Positions 16,530 to 26,254 of a stretch of DNA of 64,000 nt are shown here, in pieces. Origin of the DNA: Lachnospiraceae bacterium. Its GTDB lineage: Bacteria; Bacillota; Clostridia; Lachnospirales; Lachnospiraceae. Made by a program: the position numbers and the translations under genes. Position 1 is the stretch's first letter, and each line of letters begins with the position of its first letter. Under the pieces are notes generated by a model that saw only the letters and a list, made by a program, of their open reading frames with translations, had not been told where the DNA came from and ran no database searches. The stretch lies in contig JAFVSN010000017.1 of NCBI GenBank assembly GCA_017503735.1, positions 1-64,000 of the forward strand, given 5' to 3'.

Positions 16530-16530
16530 T

Positions 16531-17883
16531 ATGAAACCAGGGAATCACTTGCGTATTAACAAAAAATCGATAGTTGTAAATTTATTGATGTGTATTTTGA
16601 TGATAGGCGGAGCTGTATTAGTGCCGTTTCTAAAAGAAGGAATTCAGGAAATACGGCCGGGGTATCTTATAATGGCCTCTATTTTGGCACTATGCTTAGC
16701 TGTTTATACTTGTATTTTTGAAACGCAAGCAACGGATGGCGTTCTTTGCTTTTTAATTCCGTTGGCATTTGTAATTTCTGTTGCGTTTTTGCTGTTATTT
16801 GATCATCCGCTTATGTTTCCGTTTTGGACCTTCGGAGGCTTATTGTTTTTATGCGGGTCCCGTTTGAAATACGGACTGCTTATGAATGTTTTTTTGTTGT
16901 TCATTATCGGAAGCCTGCAAACGAATCTTTTATCGGAACCGTTTATAATTCAGGTGTTTTGTCTTATTTTATTGGGGATTGTATTGCCACACGCCAACAC
17001 ATGGAAAGATGCGGTAAATGTTTTGATTTCACTTGCGGCGGTATTGGTCTGCATTCGGATTATTTTCTATTTTATTCTTGAAAAAGAAGCACTTAACGGA
17101 GATATCTTTGTGATTGCTCTGGTATATGCTATTTTGGTTGTGGCTACAATGTTATTGGCAGGGGCATTGCGTCATGCGGAAGTTCATCAGGAACAAAATG
17201 ACAGTTTTGACTTTTTGGAGGATTTGGCGGCAGGTTCCGAAGAACAATATGCCGATTTTATGATGTCTATCGAAGAAGGATTTGAGAATCAAGAGAATAC
17301 GGCAGTACCGAATCCTTTTGAAACGTTGGAGCAAACGGTTTCTTATCTTGATGAAGATCAAGATACACGCTTAGAGGAATTAAGCGATGAAAGTTCCGCA
17401 TTGCTTTCATTGTTTGCGCATAAATGTCCGCATGCTTTTTTGCATTCCCGCCGGGTGGCAATTTTTGCATCCGAAGTTGCGGAACGAATGGAAAATGTAA
17501 ACCCGTTATTGGTTAAGTGTGGCGGGTATTTCCATGAAATCGGAAGAGTATACGGTGCAAAATCCTTAGAAAACACACTGGCTTTTGCCGAAAAGGAAGA
17601 GTTCCCGACTGCCTTAAAATCTGTTTTACGCGAACATACGGTAGACGGAGATAAGCCGACATCAAAGGAAGCTGCATTGATTCTATTAACCGATAATATC
17701 TGCAGTATGTGTGAACACTTACGAAAGACGCAAAAGGGACGTATTCTTGTTGTGAAGGTAATTGACAGAGCCTTGAATCTTCGTTTGACAAAGGGCGATT
17801 TGAGTCAAAGCGGACTTACGGCAAAAGATTTGGCAATGATACGTAATGTGATGGCAGAAGTAATAAAGGAGGATATGTTTTGA
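16531..17883 (+). CDS. Membrane HD-domain protein, short PgpH/YqfF relative
   Basis: About 450 residues with six to seven transmembrane segments (residues 15-215) and a cytoplasmic HD-type domain. It sits where Bacillus has yqfF (pgpH, c-di-AMP phosphodiesterase, about 700 residues) but lacks the large N-terminal extracellular domain. The HD core is altered: YFHEIGR replaces YHDIGK, so the signature aspartate is glutamate (E336). HSRRVAIFA, EHTVDGDKPTSKEAA and LLTDNI retain other ligands. It may be a weak phosphodiesterase or a sensor. A TTG at 16516 is an alternative start. Confidence 0.75.
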   Translation: MKPGNHLRINKKSIVVNLLMCILMIGGAVLVPFLKEGIQEIRPGYLIMASILALCLAVYTCIFETQATDGVLCFLIPLAFVISVAFLLLFDHPLMFPFWTFGGLLFLCGSRLKYGLLMNVFLLFIIGSLQTNLLSEPFIIQVFCLILLGIVLPHANTWKDAVNVLISLAAVLVCIRIIFYFILEKEALNGDIFVIALVYAILVVATMLLAGALRHAEVHQEQNDSFDFLEDLAAGSEEQYADFMMSIEEGFENQENTAVPNPFETLEQTVSYLDEDQDTRLEELSDESSALLSLFAHKCPHAFLHSRRVAIFASEVAERMENVNPLLVKCGGYFHEIGRVYGAKSLENTLAFAEKEEFPTALKSVLREHTVDGDKPTSKEAALILLTDNICSMCEHLRKTQKGRILVVKVIDRALNLRLTKGDLSQSGLTAKDLAMIRNVMAEVIKEDMF

Positions 17884-18377
17884 CCATTCAAATAACCGAA
17901 GAGACAAGCATTCCGTTTTCGTTTGATTATGAGGCATTAACCAATCGGGTAATTACCGGGGCATTAGACTTTATTGCGTGTCCGTATGAAGCGGAAGTAT
18001 CGGTGTTGTTTACCGACAATGAGGCAATACGGGAAATCAATAAGGAAAATCGGGATATTGATGCCCCTACGGATGTGTTATCCTTTCCTATCGGCGAGTA
18101 TTCGGTGCCGGGATTTTTTGATGATTTGGAAGAAGAACAGCCTGAGGTATTTCATCCGGATACCGGAGAACTGATGCTTGGGGATATCGTAATTTCTGTG
18201 GAACGGGTTGTATCCCAGGCAAAGGAGTTCGGACATTCCGAAGAACGGGAACTTGGTTTTTTACTGGCACACAGCGTTCTTCATTTATGCGGATTTGACC
18301 ATATGGAAGAAGAGGAACGTCTGGTTATGGAGGAAAAGCAACGTCAAATTATGGACATGCTTAAAATTTATCGATAA
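17880..18377 (+). CDS. ybeY: Endoribonuclease YbeY
   Basis: A 165-residue YbeY, a zinc-dependent RNase needed for 16S rRNA 3' maturation and ribosome quality control. The zinc motif HSVLHLCGFDH (HX3HX5H) is at about residues 131-141, and APTDVLSFPIGE is the conserved loop. The start is TTG 17880, overlapping the stop of the HD gene (TTTTGA); AAAGGAGG lies 7 bases upstream, so translation is coupled. Confidence 0.92.
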   Translation: MTIQITEETSIPFSFDYEALTNRVITGALDFIACPYEAEVSVLFTDNEAIREINKENRDIDAPTDVLSFPIGEYSVPGFFDDLEEEQPEVFHPDTGELMLGDIVISVERVVSQAKEFGHSEERELGFLLAHSVLHLCGFDHMEEEERLVMEEKQRQIMDMLKIYR

Positions 18378-18390
18378 ACGGAGTTTTGTT

Positions 18391-20034
18391 ATGACAGGAA
18401 AAGAAAAACAAGCCAGCTTTATTTCACAGGGAATTATATTGGCGGCAGCCTCGGTAATTGTCCGGTTGATCGGAGTAATCTACCGTATTCCGCTTGCAAA
18501 TACCATCGGGGACGACGGCCTCGGTGCTTATTCCAATGCCTTTGAAGTGTATAGTATCGCACTGTTGTTATCCACTTACAGTATACCGACGGCAATCTCT
18601 AAGCTGATATCGGAGCGGGAAGATAAAAAAGAATACGGAAATTCCTATCATTTGTTACAAGTGGGAATGGTGTTTGCCGCAATTTTGGGTTTCCTTGCCT
18701 CTATGCTTTTATTTGCAGGCGCGGATTTTATTGCGCAATATGTGTTTAAGGAAAGCGATCTCAGCACAGCCATTCCGTTAAAGGTACTTGCTCCTACGAT
18801 TTTTGTTTTTTCCATTATGGGTGTAATCCGTGGCTTTTTCCAAGGAAAGCATACGGTGATTCCGACTTCCGTATCCCAGATTTTAGAACAGGTTGTGAAT
18901 GCGGTAGTCAGTGTTGTTGCAGCAAAGATGTTAATCAGTCACTTCAGCGCATCGGAGAAGATTTCTGCCTACGGAGCAGCCGGCGGTACATTGGGTACTC
19001 TGTGTGGTGCAGTAACGGCACTTGTTTTTCTTTTACTCGTATTTCTCGGATATCTTCCTTATTTGAAAAAAAGACTGCGAAGGGATAAAATCGGAGCCTA
19101 TGAGGACAGAGCATTTTTATTAAAGATGTTATTATTAACGATTGCTCCGATTGTTTTAAATCAGACGATATATTCCATCAGCAGTTTGTTGGATAGCGTA
19201 TTATTGAATCAGATTTTAGCGGGAAAAGGAGTGGAAGAGACCTTACGTCGGGAAATGTTCGGTCTTTACTCCGGAAAATACCGGTTGTTAACGAATGTGC
19301 CGATTGCCATTGCGTCTTCCATCGGTATGGCAATTTTGCCGAGTGTGGTACAGGCCCATACGTCAAAAAACAGAGTAATGTTACACGGAAGAATTGCGCA
19401 GGCAATAAAATTGAATATGATGATTGCCTTCCCTTGCGCCGCCGGTTTGGCGGTTCTTGCAACACCGATTATGAATGTTGTGTTCGGAGATACGGGAGAG
19501 GCTCTTGCCATGACGTCAAAAATGATGTACATCGGTGCAGCATCTGTAATCTTTTTTTCATATTCAACGGCAACCAACTGTATTTTACAAGGGGTGAACC
19601 GTATGCGTATGCCGGTAATTCACGGAGTAATATCCTTAGTTTTCTATTTATTTTTAGATGTGATTTTGCTTCGATTTACACCATTGGGAGTATACGCCCT
19701 TGTTATAGGCAATATGGTTTTTCCTTTGGTTATTTGTATTTTAAACTGGAGAACCTTACGCCGGGAATTCGGATATGTACAGGAGCTGGACCGCACATTC
19801 CTTCGAATCGGACTTTGTACGGTGTTTATGGCAGTTTTGGCATTGTTATCCTATCGAGGATTGTTATTTGTCACAGAGAAAAACGGTCTTTCTCTGTGCT
19901 TGGCAATCTTAATTGCGATACCGGTGTATGCCGTGATGCTTTTACTTTTCCGTGCATTAAACGAAGAAGAGTTATATGACATGCCGAAGGGTGCCGCTTT
20001 AGTGAAACTGGCAAAAAAATTACATTTGATGTAA
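18391..20034 (+). CDS. Polysaccharide/lipid flippase, SpoVB/MurJ-like (MATE/MOP superfamily)
   Basis: A 547-residue integral membrane protein with about 14 predicted segments. The N terminus (KQASFISQGIILAAASVIVRLIGVIYRIP) and GIIRGFFQG-type loop (GVIRGFFQGKHTVIPTSVSQ) are typical of the SpoVB/YtgP branch, which flips lipid-linked wall precursors. In clostridia such proteins serve peptidoglycan or spore cortex synthesis; which of these applies is open. The gene begins 14 bases after ybeY. Confidence 0.85.
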   Translation: MTGKEKQASFISQGIILAAASVIVRLIGVIYRIPLANTIGDDGLGAYSNAFEVYSIALLLSTYSIPTAISKLISEREDKKEYGNSYHLLQVGMVFAAILGFLASMLLFAGADFIAQYVFKESDLSTAIPLKVLAPTIFVFSIMGVIRGFFQGKHTVIPTSVSQILEQVVNAVVSVVAAKMLISHFSASEKISAYGAAGGTLGTLCGAVTALVFLLLVFLGYLPYLKKRLRRDKIGAYEDRAFLLKMLLLTIAPIVLNQTIYSISSLLDSVLLNQILAGKGVEETLRREMFGLYSGKYRLLTNVPIAIASSIGMAILPSVVQAHTSKNRVMLHGRIAQAIKLNMMIAFPCAAGLAVLATPIMNVVFGDTGEALAMTSKMMYIGAASVIFFSYSTATNCILQGVNRMRMPVIHGVISLVFYLFLDVILLRFTPLGVYALVIGNMVFPLVICILNWRTLRREFGYVQELDRTFLRIGLCTVFMAVLALLSYRGLLFVTEKNGLSLCLAILIAIPVYAVMLLLFRALNEEELYDMPKGAALVKLAKKLHLM

Positions 20035-20089
20035 TCTTTTGTATAAAGCATGAAGAAAGGGAAAAACTTCCTAGCAGGAGGTGTTTCTC

Positions 20090-20800
20090 TTGAAAAAAAT
20101 AATTTGGTATTTCGGTGGGTTTTCCGTTCTCAGTCTTTTATTCTGTGTTTGTTATTACACCAGTTATAAAAGTGCATTAAAAGATTTTAATCGAAATGCA
20201 AAGGAACAGGAAAACGGAATCTATTCCGAGCTGGTTCGTGTAAGCGAAGAAAACAAAGCATTGTTAACCCGTCTGGCAGAAAAGGAAGTGCAGATCAAAG
20301 AAGCGGAAGAAATGATTTCCATTCAAGAAACCGTAGTGGCAGGCTTGACACCGCATAATACGGTACTTCCAACCGTTACTTTCGTGGAAGAAACTTATGA
20401 TTTGGCTACAAAACAGATGGAAACCGCGGAAAAAACCGCACCGGGTTTTTTGATCGGGATGACAAAGGATGAATTAAACGGATATTTGGCTGAGTATATG
20501 ATGAATCTTTCTCTTGCGGAATACGAGGCCGGACTTCTTGCCTATGATATAATTTCTTTTTCCGACCAAAAAGTGGTACTTCGAAAGACTTATGACGCAA
20601 TGAAAGTTCCGTATAAATATTATATAAATATTTCTGATGGTATGGTTACGGTTTATTATAGCGATATGAAGTCGGTTTACGAGTATACCCATATTCCGGC
20701 GGTTGATTTGGCAGAGGAAGACAGACTTTCTCTAATTGAAGGAATCTATGTGAAAGATAGAGAAGAGTTGTATTCGATTCTGGAGGGATTTTCCAGTTAA
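20090..20800 (+). CDS. Membrane-anchored protein with BofC-like C-terminal domain
   Basis: A 236-residue protein: one transmembrane anchor (residues 7-25), a coiled coil with AKEQENGIYSELVRVSEENK and further heptads to about residue 75, and a C-terminal domain ending IEGIYVKDREELYSILEGFSS. That ending resembles the BofC C-terminal domain of sporulation proteins, which restrains SpoIVB in Bacillus. The match is by eye and may be distant. The start is TTG 20090, with AGGAGG 7 bases upstream; GTG 20081 overlaps that site. Confidence 0.65.
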   Translation: MKKIIWYFGGFSVLSLLFCVCYYTSYKSALKDFNRNAKEQENGIYSELVRVSEENKALLTRLAEKEVQIKEAEEMISIQETVVAGLTPHNTVLPTVTFVEETYDLATKQMETAEKTAPGFLIGMTKDELNGYLAEYMMNLSLAEYEAGLLAYDIISFSDQKVVLRKTYDAMKVPYKYYINISDGMVTVYYSDMKSVYEYTHIPAVDLAEEDRLSLIEGIYVKDREELYSILEGFSS

Positions 20801-20826
20801 GAATGAAAATACAAGGAGAGTTACGG

Positions 20827-22101
20827 ATGAAAAAGCAGGTATTTGATACCGTAGTGGTCGGTGGCGGAGCATCAGGGCTTATTGCGGCGATTTTTTCCGC
20901 ACGAAAGGGTTGCCGGGTGCTGATACTGGAACAAAAGGATAAACTTTGCAAAAAGATTTATGCTACCGGGAACGGCAAATGTAATTTTACGAATAAAGAC
21001 TGGCAGGCGTCCTATTTCAGAGGAAGTGATTTCTCGTTAGCGGAGCCTGTTTTGCGTTCTTTTTCTTTCGTAGATACGTTGGCCTTTTTTAAAGAAATCG
21101 GAGTGTATCCGAAAGAACGAAACGGGTACTATTATCCGGCGTCCGAACAAGCGTCCTCCGTGGCGGAAAATCTTGTGCGGGAAGCAAAACGTCTTGGAGT
21201 GGAGTGCATGACCGGTGTCAAAGTGAACCGGGTGTACCGGGAACCGTATATAGATTCGGGAACTGTTTTTGTTGCGGAAACCGATGCCGGCATTTACCGT
21301 GGAAGAAGTATGGTTCTTTCTACCGGAGGGAAGGCTTCTCCGGCTCACGGCTCCGACGGAAGCGGATATCCTTTTGCGAAAAGCTTCGGTCACACAGTGA
21401 TTCCTGTTTTTCCGGCCATTGTGCAGTTAAAGGCAGACGGAAAGTTTTTTAAGACCTTGGCAGGAGTACGGACCGACGGACGGGTGACACTTCATATCGG
21501 AAAGGAAACGTATTCGGAAGAAGGTGAACTTTTATTTGCGGCATATGGTCTTTCCGGCATTCCGGTCATGCAGGTGAGCCGGTTTGCTTCCGTTGCACTG
21601 GCAAATAAGATTCCGGTGACAGCGGAACTGGATTTGTTCTCGGTACTGAAGGAGAGAGAACTGACAGAAGAGATTGCCCGCAGATTCCGTATCATGAAGG
21701 AGAATACCGCAGAAGAAGCGTTGGCAGGGCTTTGTAATCATAAATTAAATTATGTCATGCTGCAGCTTTGCGGTATGGAGCCGACGAAAAAGGCAGGTTC
21801 CTACGGTCAAAAGGAAGCGGTAACTTTGACAGAAAAAATAAAACATTTTACGGTAAAAATCACGGATACCAACGGCTTTGAACAGGCTCAGGCCTGCACC
21901 GGCGGGGTTCCTCTTAATGAACTGACGGAATCCATGGAATCACGGCTTGTGACCGGACTTTTTATTACCGGAGAACTGGCAGATATCGACGGTACTTGCG
22001 GCGGTTACAACCTGCAATGGGCTTGGAGCAGCGGTGCGGCGGCCGGAAAGAAAATCGGAGGGACTTATGCTTCGCATTCCACAGTTGAAACTAAGCATTG
22101 A
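20827..22101 (+). CDS. HI0933/BaiN-like FAD-dependent oxidoreductase
   Basis: A 424-residue flavoprotein. The FAD-binding motif DTVVVGGGASGLIAAIFSAR is at the N terminus. GNGKCNFTN, GGKASPAHGSDGSGY and the C-terminal GELADIDGTCGGYNLQWAWSSG are hallmarks of the HI0933/YhiN family. BaiN from a gut clostridium is a bile acid reductase in this family, but most members have no known substrate, so no activity is assigned. ATG 20827 follows AAGGAG. It overlaps the next gene by 35 bases. Confidence 0.88.
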   Translation: MKKQVFDTVVVGGGASGLIAAIFSARKGCRVLILEQKDKLCKKIYATGNGKCNFTNKDWQASYFRGSDFSLAEPVLRSFSFVDTLAFFKEIGVYPKERNGYYYPASEQASSVAENLVREAKRLGVECMTGVKVNRVYREPYIDSGTVFVAETDAGIYRGRSMVLSTGGKASPAHGSDGSGYPFAKSFGHTVIPVFPAIVQLKADGKFFKTLAGVRTDGRVTLHIGKETYSEEGELLFAAYGLSGIPVMQVSRFASVALANKIPVTAELDLFSVLKERELTEEIARRFRIMKENTAEEALAGLCNHKLNYVMLQLCGMEPTKKAGSYGQKEAVTLTEKIKHFTVKITDTNGFEQAQACTGGVPLNELTESMESRLVTGLFITGELADIDGTCGGYNLQWAWSSGAAAGKKIGGTYASHSTVETKH

Positions 22102-23671
22102 ACATAAAAAAGAAGAGTTACGTTATAAGGCGGCAAAGCTGTTGTCCGTAAAACCGGAGGATATCACAGAGCTTCGCCCGGTGAAACGTTCTTTGGATGC
22201 ACGGAAAAAGGACGATATACACTATTCCTATGTATGTGAGGCAGAGTTACGCACGAAGGAGCTGGAAGAAAAGGTGCTTCGGCGTGTAAAACCACAGATA
22301 GCGGTAAAAGCGGAACGTGTTATATATACGCACACACCGTCCGGAACGGAACGCATGTCTCATCGTCCGGTAGTCATCGGTGCAGGGCCGGCGGGATTGT
22401 TTTGCGCATATCATTTGGCAATGAACGGTTATGCACCGATTCTTTTGGAACGGGGAGCATCCGTCGAAGAACGGGTAGGTATCGTAAATTCCTTTTGGAA
22501 AGACGGAATTCTTGATGCGGATACCAATGTTCAATTCGGAGAAGGCGGTGCAGGTACTTTTTCCGACGGAAAATTAAATACTATGGTAAAAGAGACCTCG
22601 GGACGGATTCGTTCAGTGCTTGAGACCTTTACAGCATTTGGTGCACCGGAGGAGATTACATATTTGAACAAGCCTCACATCGGTACCGATTGTCTGCGGG
22701 AAGTGATCGTGAATATGCGTAAGGAATTGATTCGTCTCGGCGGTGAAGTTCGATTCCATGCCAAGGTTACGGAGTTTGAGATAGAAAATAATAAGCTGAC
22801 CGGTGTTTGGCTGGGAGAAGAGTTTCTTCCCTGCGAGGTGGCGGTACTTGCCATCGGTCACAGTGCAAGGGATACCTTTTCTGTGTTAAAGAAACATTCC
22901 GTACCTATGTCTAAGAAAGCTTTTGCGGTGGGGGTACGTATCGAACACGAACAGGAGCTGATTAACCGTGCCCAGTACGGGGAGGCAGCAGACAGACTGC
23001 CGGCTGCGGATTATAAACTGACCCATACAGCAGCAAACGGCAGGGGAGTCTATTCCTTCTGTATGTGTCCGGGCGGTTTTGTGGTAAATGCTTCCTCCGA
23101 ACCGGGAAGACTTACGGTCAACGGCATGAGTAATCATGCCAGAGATGAGAGGAATGCCAACAGTGCCATGATTGTCACGGTGACTCCGGAGGATTTCGGC
23201 GGAGATACGGATGACGTATTGGCGGGTGTGGAGTTCCAGAGAAGGCTGGAGACTGCGGCTTATCGTGCCGGAGACGGAAAGATTCCGGTTCAGCTTTTTG
23301 GGGACTTGTTAAATCATAAATCTTCTGTTACAATAGGTCATATTATTCCGAATACCAAGGGGGATTATAAACTGACTTCTTTGGAAGAATGTTTGCCTTC
23401 CTTTATTACGGAAAGTCTCATTGACGGTATTTCTGCGTTTGATCAAAAGATCAAAGGATTTGCCGACGAAGAAGCCGTACTTCTCGGTGTAGAAGCAAGA
23501 ACATCTTCTCCGGTACGTATTGAACGTGATGAGACACTTATGTCGGCGGTAGAAGGCCTTTACCCTTGCGGAGAAGGCGCAGGCTATGCAGGCGGCATTG
23601 TTTCCGCGGCAGTAGACGGAATAAAAGTATATGAAAAAATTGCGGAACGGTATCGGCCGGGAAGCGTTTGA
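22067..23671 (+). CDS. FAD-dependent dehydrogenase (COG2509-like)
   Basis: A 534-residue flavoprotein with an N-terminal extension of about 95 residues, then VVIGAGPAGLFCAYHLA (FAD GxGxxG) and FGEGGAGTFSDGKLNT. C-terminal CGEGAGYAGGIVSAAVDG is typical of this uncharacterised family. CGGAGGG precedes ATG 22067, inside the end of the upstream flavoprotein gene, so the two are translated together. Substrate unknown. The pair leads straight into proB. Confidence 0.85.
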   Translation: MLRIPQLKLSIEHKKEELRYKAAKLLSVKPEDITELRPVKRSLDARKKDDIHYSYVCEAELRTKELEEKVLRRVKPQIAVKAERVIYTHTPSGTERMSHRPVVIGAGPAGLFCAYHLAMNGYAPILLERGASVEERVGIVNSFWKDGILDADTNVQFGEGGAGTFSDGKLNTMVKETSGRIRSVLETFTAFGAPEEITYLNKPHIGTDCLREVIVNMRKELIRLGGEVRFHAKVTEFEIENNKLTGVWLGEEFLPCEVAVLAIGHSARDTFSVLKKHSVPMSKKAFAVGVRIEHEQELINRAQYGEAADRLPAADYKLTHTAANGRGVYSFCMCPGGFVVNASSEPGRLTVNGMSNHARDERNANSAMIVTVTPEDFGGDTDDVLAGVEFQRRLETAAYRAGDGKIPVQLFGDLLNHKSSVTIGHIIPNTKGDYKLTSLEECLPSFITESLIDGISAFDQKIKGFADEEAVLLGVEARTSSPVRIERDETLMSAVEGLYPCGEGAGYAGGIVSAAVDGIKVYEKIAERYRPGSV

Positions 23672-23714
23672 TAAATCAAACAAGTTATTGTTGTATGGGA
23701 GAAAGGAAAACAAC

Positions 23715-24560
23715 ATGGACTACAGAGAAACCTTAAAGGATAAAAAGAGAATCGTTATTAAAATCGGTTCTTCTTCGTTGACTCACGAAGAGACCGGAAA
23801 CCTAAATTTAGAGAAAATGGAGCGCTTGGTGCGTCTTTTAACCGACCTTCGCAACAGCGGCAAAGAAGTGGTACTGGTATCCTCCGGTGCGATTGCGGTG
23901 GGAAGAAAAGCCCTCGGTTTACAGCATAAGCCGACAGAAACTTCGGAAAAGCAGGCATGTGCCGCCATCGGTCAGGCAAGCCTTATGACCGTATATCAGA
24001 AATTGTTTTCCGAATATCATCAGAATGCGGCACAGATTTTGATGACAAAGTATACCATGATTGATGATACCAGCCGTCAAAATGCAAGAAATACCTTTGA
24101 AAAACTGAATGAGTTGGGAGTTATTCCGATTGTAAATGAAAATGATACGATTTCTACCGATGAATTGGCAGTAGGAGATAACGATACGCTGTCAGCCATT
24201 GTGGCGGCACTGATTCATGCGGATTTATTAATTTTATTGTCCGATATCGACGGACTTTATAGTGATGACCCGCGGAAGAATCCGGAAGCAAAGTTTATTG
24301 ATTTGGTTCCGGAACTTACGGAAGAGTACATAAGTATGGGAAAGGGCGCAGGAACTACATTCGGCACCGGTGGGATGAAAACAAAGATTTCCGCAGCGCG
24401 GATAGCGGCAGATTCCGGTGCGGATATGGTAATAACCAACGGAAATGATGTAGAGAATATCCGCCGGATTTTAAAAGGAGAATCGACAGGAACCTTGTTC
24501 CTTGCTCATAAAATTCCGCATTTTCACCTGACGGATTATTTAAAAGGACAAGATGCGTAA
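23715..24560 (+). CDS. proB: Glutamate 5-kinase
   Basis: A 281-residue kinase for the first step of proline synthesis. IVIKIGSSSL, VSSGAIAVGRKALGL, NENDTISTDEL and LLSDIDGLYSDDP are the amino acid kinase motifs, and FGTGGMKTKISAARIA binds ATP. It lacks the C-terminal PUA domain of the E. coli enzyme (367 residues), a short form common in Firmicutes. The start ATG 23715 follows GGAGAAAGGA. It lies upstream of proA; proC is at 35011. Confidence 0.95.
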   Translation: MDYRETLKDKKRIVIKIGSSSLTHEETGNLNLEKMERLVRLLTDLRNSGKEVVLVSSGAIAVGRKALGLQHKPTETSEKQACAAIGQASLMTVYQKLFSEYHQNAAQILMTKYTMIDDTSRQNARNTFEKLNELGVIPIVNENDTISTDELAVGDNDTLSAIVAALIHADLLILLSDIDGLYSDDPRKNPEAKFIDLVPELTEEYISMGKGAGTTFGTGGMKTKISAARIAADSGADMVITNGNDVENIRRILKGESTGTLFLAHKIPHFHLTDYLKGQDA

Positions 24561-24602
24561 GAGTTTTTAACAGAGGATTCAAATAAAAGGAGTGTGACTT
24601 CC

Positions 24603-24815
24603 ATGACAATGGATGAAAAAATCGCGAGAATCAATGAGTTATATCATAAAGCAAAGGCAGAAGGTCTGACCGAGGCGGAAAAGGAAGAACAAAAGACACT
24701 TCGTGCCGATTATGTTCGTTCTTTCCGGAAAAATCTCAGAGCGACCTTAGACAATGTTTCAATTTTAGAACCGGACGGAACGGTAACGAACCCCAAAAAG
24801 AATTTGAAAAACTAG
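24603..24815 (+). CDS. DUF896 family protein (YnzC-like)
   Basis: A 70-residue DUF896 protein with the family core DEKIARINELYHKAKAEGL and the following TEAEKEEQ segment. Family structures show a helical hairpin; function is unknown. It sits inside the proline operon between proB and proA, 42 bases after proB, with AAAAGGAG upstream. ATG 24603 was chosen because homologues begin close to MDEKIARIN. Confidence 0.9.
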   Translation: MTMDEKIARINELYHKAKAEGLTEAEKEEQKTLRADYVRSFRKNLRATLDNVSILEPDGTVTNPKKNLKN

Positions 24816-24875
24816 GCGGAAGCATTGAAATGTCATATTAAAATCAGAATCAAAGACGGAAAAGGGGAAATGAAA

Positions 24876-26120
24876 ATGGAAGCATTAGAAATTATCGGAC
24901 AAAAAGCCAAGGAATCCAAAGTCTCTTTGGGGCTTTTGGGACAAACAAAGAAAAACGAGACGTTATGTGCCGTAGCGGATGCACTTTGTGCCAATGCGGC
25001 TGAGATTTTAGAAGGAAATAAAGTGGATGTGGAGGCAGCCAAGACAAACGGTATGTCGGAGGGATTACTGGACAGATTAACACTGACCACAGCACGGATT
25101 GATGCTTTGGCTGACGGACTTCGCAAAGTGGCATCTCTACCGGACCCGATCGGAAGCGTACTTTCCATGGATCAGCGTCCCAACGGACTGATGGTAGGAA
25201 AGAAACGTGTTCCGCTGGGGGTTGTCGGCGTAATTTACGAGTCTCGTCCGAATGTAACGTCGGATGTGTTCGGACTTTGCTTTAAGACGGGAAATGCGGT
25301 AATTTTACGAGGCGGAAGTGATTGTATCCATTCCAATATTGTGATTGTAAAAGTGATTCGCGAAGCCCTTACCGCTTGCGGAATTACACCGGATGCGGTT
25401 CAGCTTTTAACGGATACCAGCCGAGAAACCGCAACCAGATTTATGAAATTGAATCAGTATGTGGATGTGCTGATTCCGAGAGGCGGCGCAGGTTTAATTT
25501 CCTCCGTGGTACAAAACAGCACCATTCCGGTCATTGAAACCGGTACCGGCAACTGTCACGTTTATGTGGATAAGGATGCCGATTTCGACATGGCATTAAA
25601 TATTATTGATAATGCAAAGACCCAGCGTCTGGGTGTATGCAATGCCTGTGAGTCTTTGGTGATTCATTCTGCGATATTGGATAAGTTTATGCCGCTTATT
25701 TATGAGCGTCTTACCGCAAAAAATGTGGTATTCCGCGCAGATGAGCGTGCAAAGGCAGTTTGTCCCGAGTGTGAAGCTGCAACGGAAGAGGACTTTGCAA
25801 AGGAATACTTAGACCGTCTGATTTCCGTAAAGACCGTGGATTCTATTTCCGAGGCAATTGCTCATATTAACAAGTACAATACCGGACATTCCGAAGCCAT
25901 TGTTACGGATAATTACGAAGCGTCGATGAAGTTTTTAAACGAAATTGATGCAGCTGCGGTATATGTGAATGCGTCTACTCGTTTTACCGATGGAGAAGAG
26001 TTCGGATTCGGTGCGGAAATCGGTATCAGTACTCAAAAGCTTCACGCAAGAGGCCCGATGGGACTGGAAGCGTTGACTACGACGAAGTATATTATTTTCG
26101 GCAACGGACAAGTGAGATAA
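24876..26120 (+). CDS. proA: Glutamate-5-semialdehyde dehydrogenase
   Basis: A 414-residue enzyme, the usual ProA length, which reduces gamma-glutamyl phosphate in proline synthesis. [41 protein letters not shown] and [10 protein letters not shown] (catalytic cysteine, about residue 263) are conserved; C-terminal [21 protein letters not shown] completes the signature in two blocks. ATG 24876 is 6 bases after GGGGAA; ATG 24870 is too close to it. It ends before a large hairpin. Confidence 0.95.
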   Translation: MEALEIIGQKAKESKVSLGLLGQTKKNETLCAVADALCANAAEILEGNKVDVEAAKTNGMSEGLLDRLTLTTARIDALADGLRKVASLPDPIGSVLSMDQRPNGLMVGKKRVPLGVVGVIYESRPNVTSDVFGLCFKTGNAVILRGGSDCIHSNIVIVKVIREALTACGITPDAVQLLTDTSRETATRFMKLNQYVDVLIPRGGAGLISSVVQNSTIPVIETGTGNCHVYVDKDADFDMALNIIDNAKTQRLGVCNACESLVIHSAILDKFMPLIYERLTAKNVVFRADERAKAVCPECEAATEEDFAKEYLDRLISVKTVDSISEAIAHINKYNTGHSEAIVTDNYEASMKFLNEIDAAAVYVNASTRFTDGEEFGFGAEIGISTQKLHARGPMGLEALTTTKYIIFGNGQVR

Positions 26121-26171
26121 TTAAAAGTTTAAGAGATAAGGAAGCGTACAGAGTTCTATCTTGAAAAAAAG

Positions 26172-26227
26172 ATTCGGGAATAAGGGTATCTTTCGGAAAG
26201 ATGAAGATATCCTTTGCCCCGAATTTT
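26172..26227 (+). terminator. Probable terminator or processing hairpin after proA
   Basis: ATTCGGG (26172-26178) pairs with CCCGAAT (26218-26224); inside, AAGG.TATCTT pairs with AAGATATCCTT. A short TTT follows. The T-run is weak, so partial termination or an RNA-processing role is possible. Confidence 0.55.
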
Positions 26228-26254
26228 GTGAGTTATAGAGAGGATTGAAAAAGG

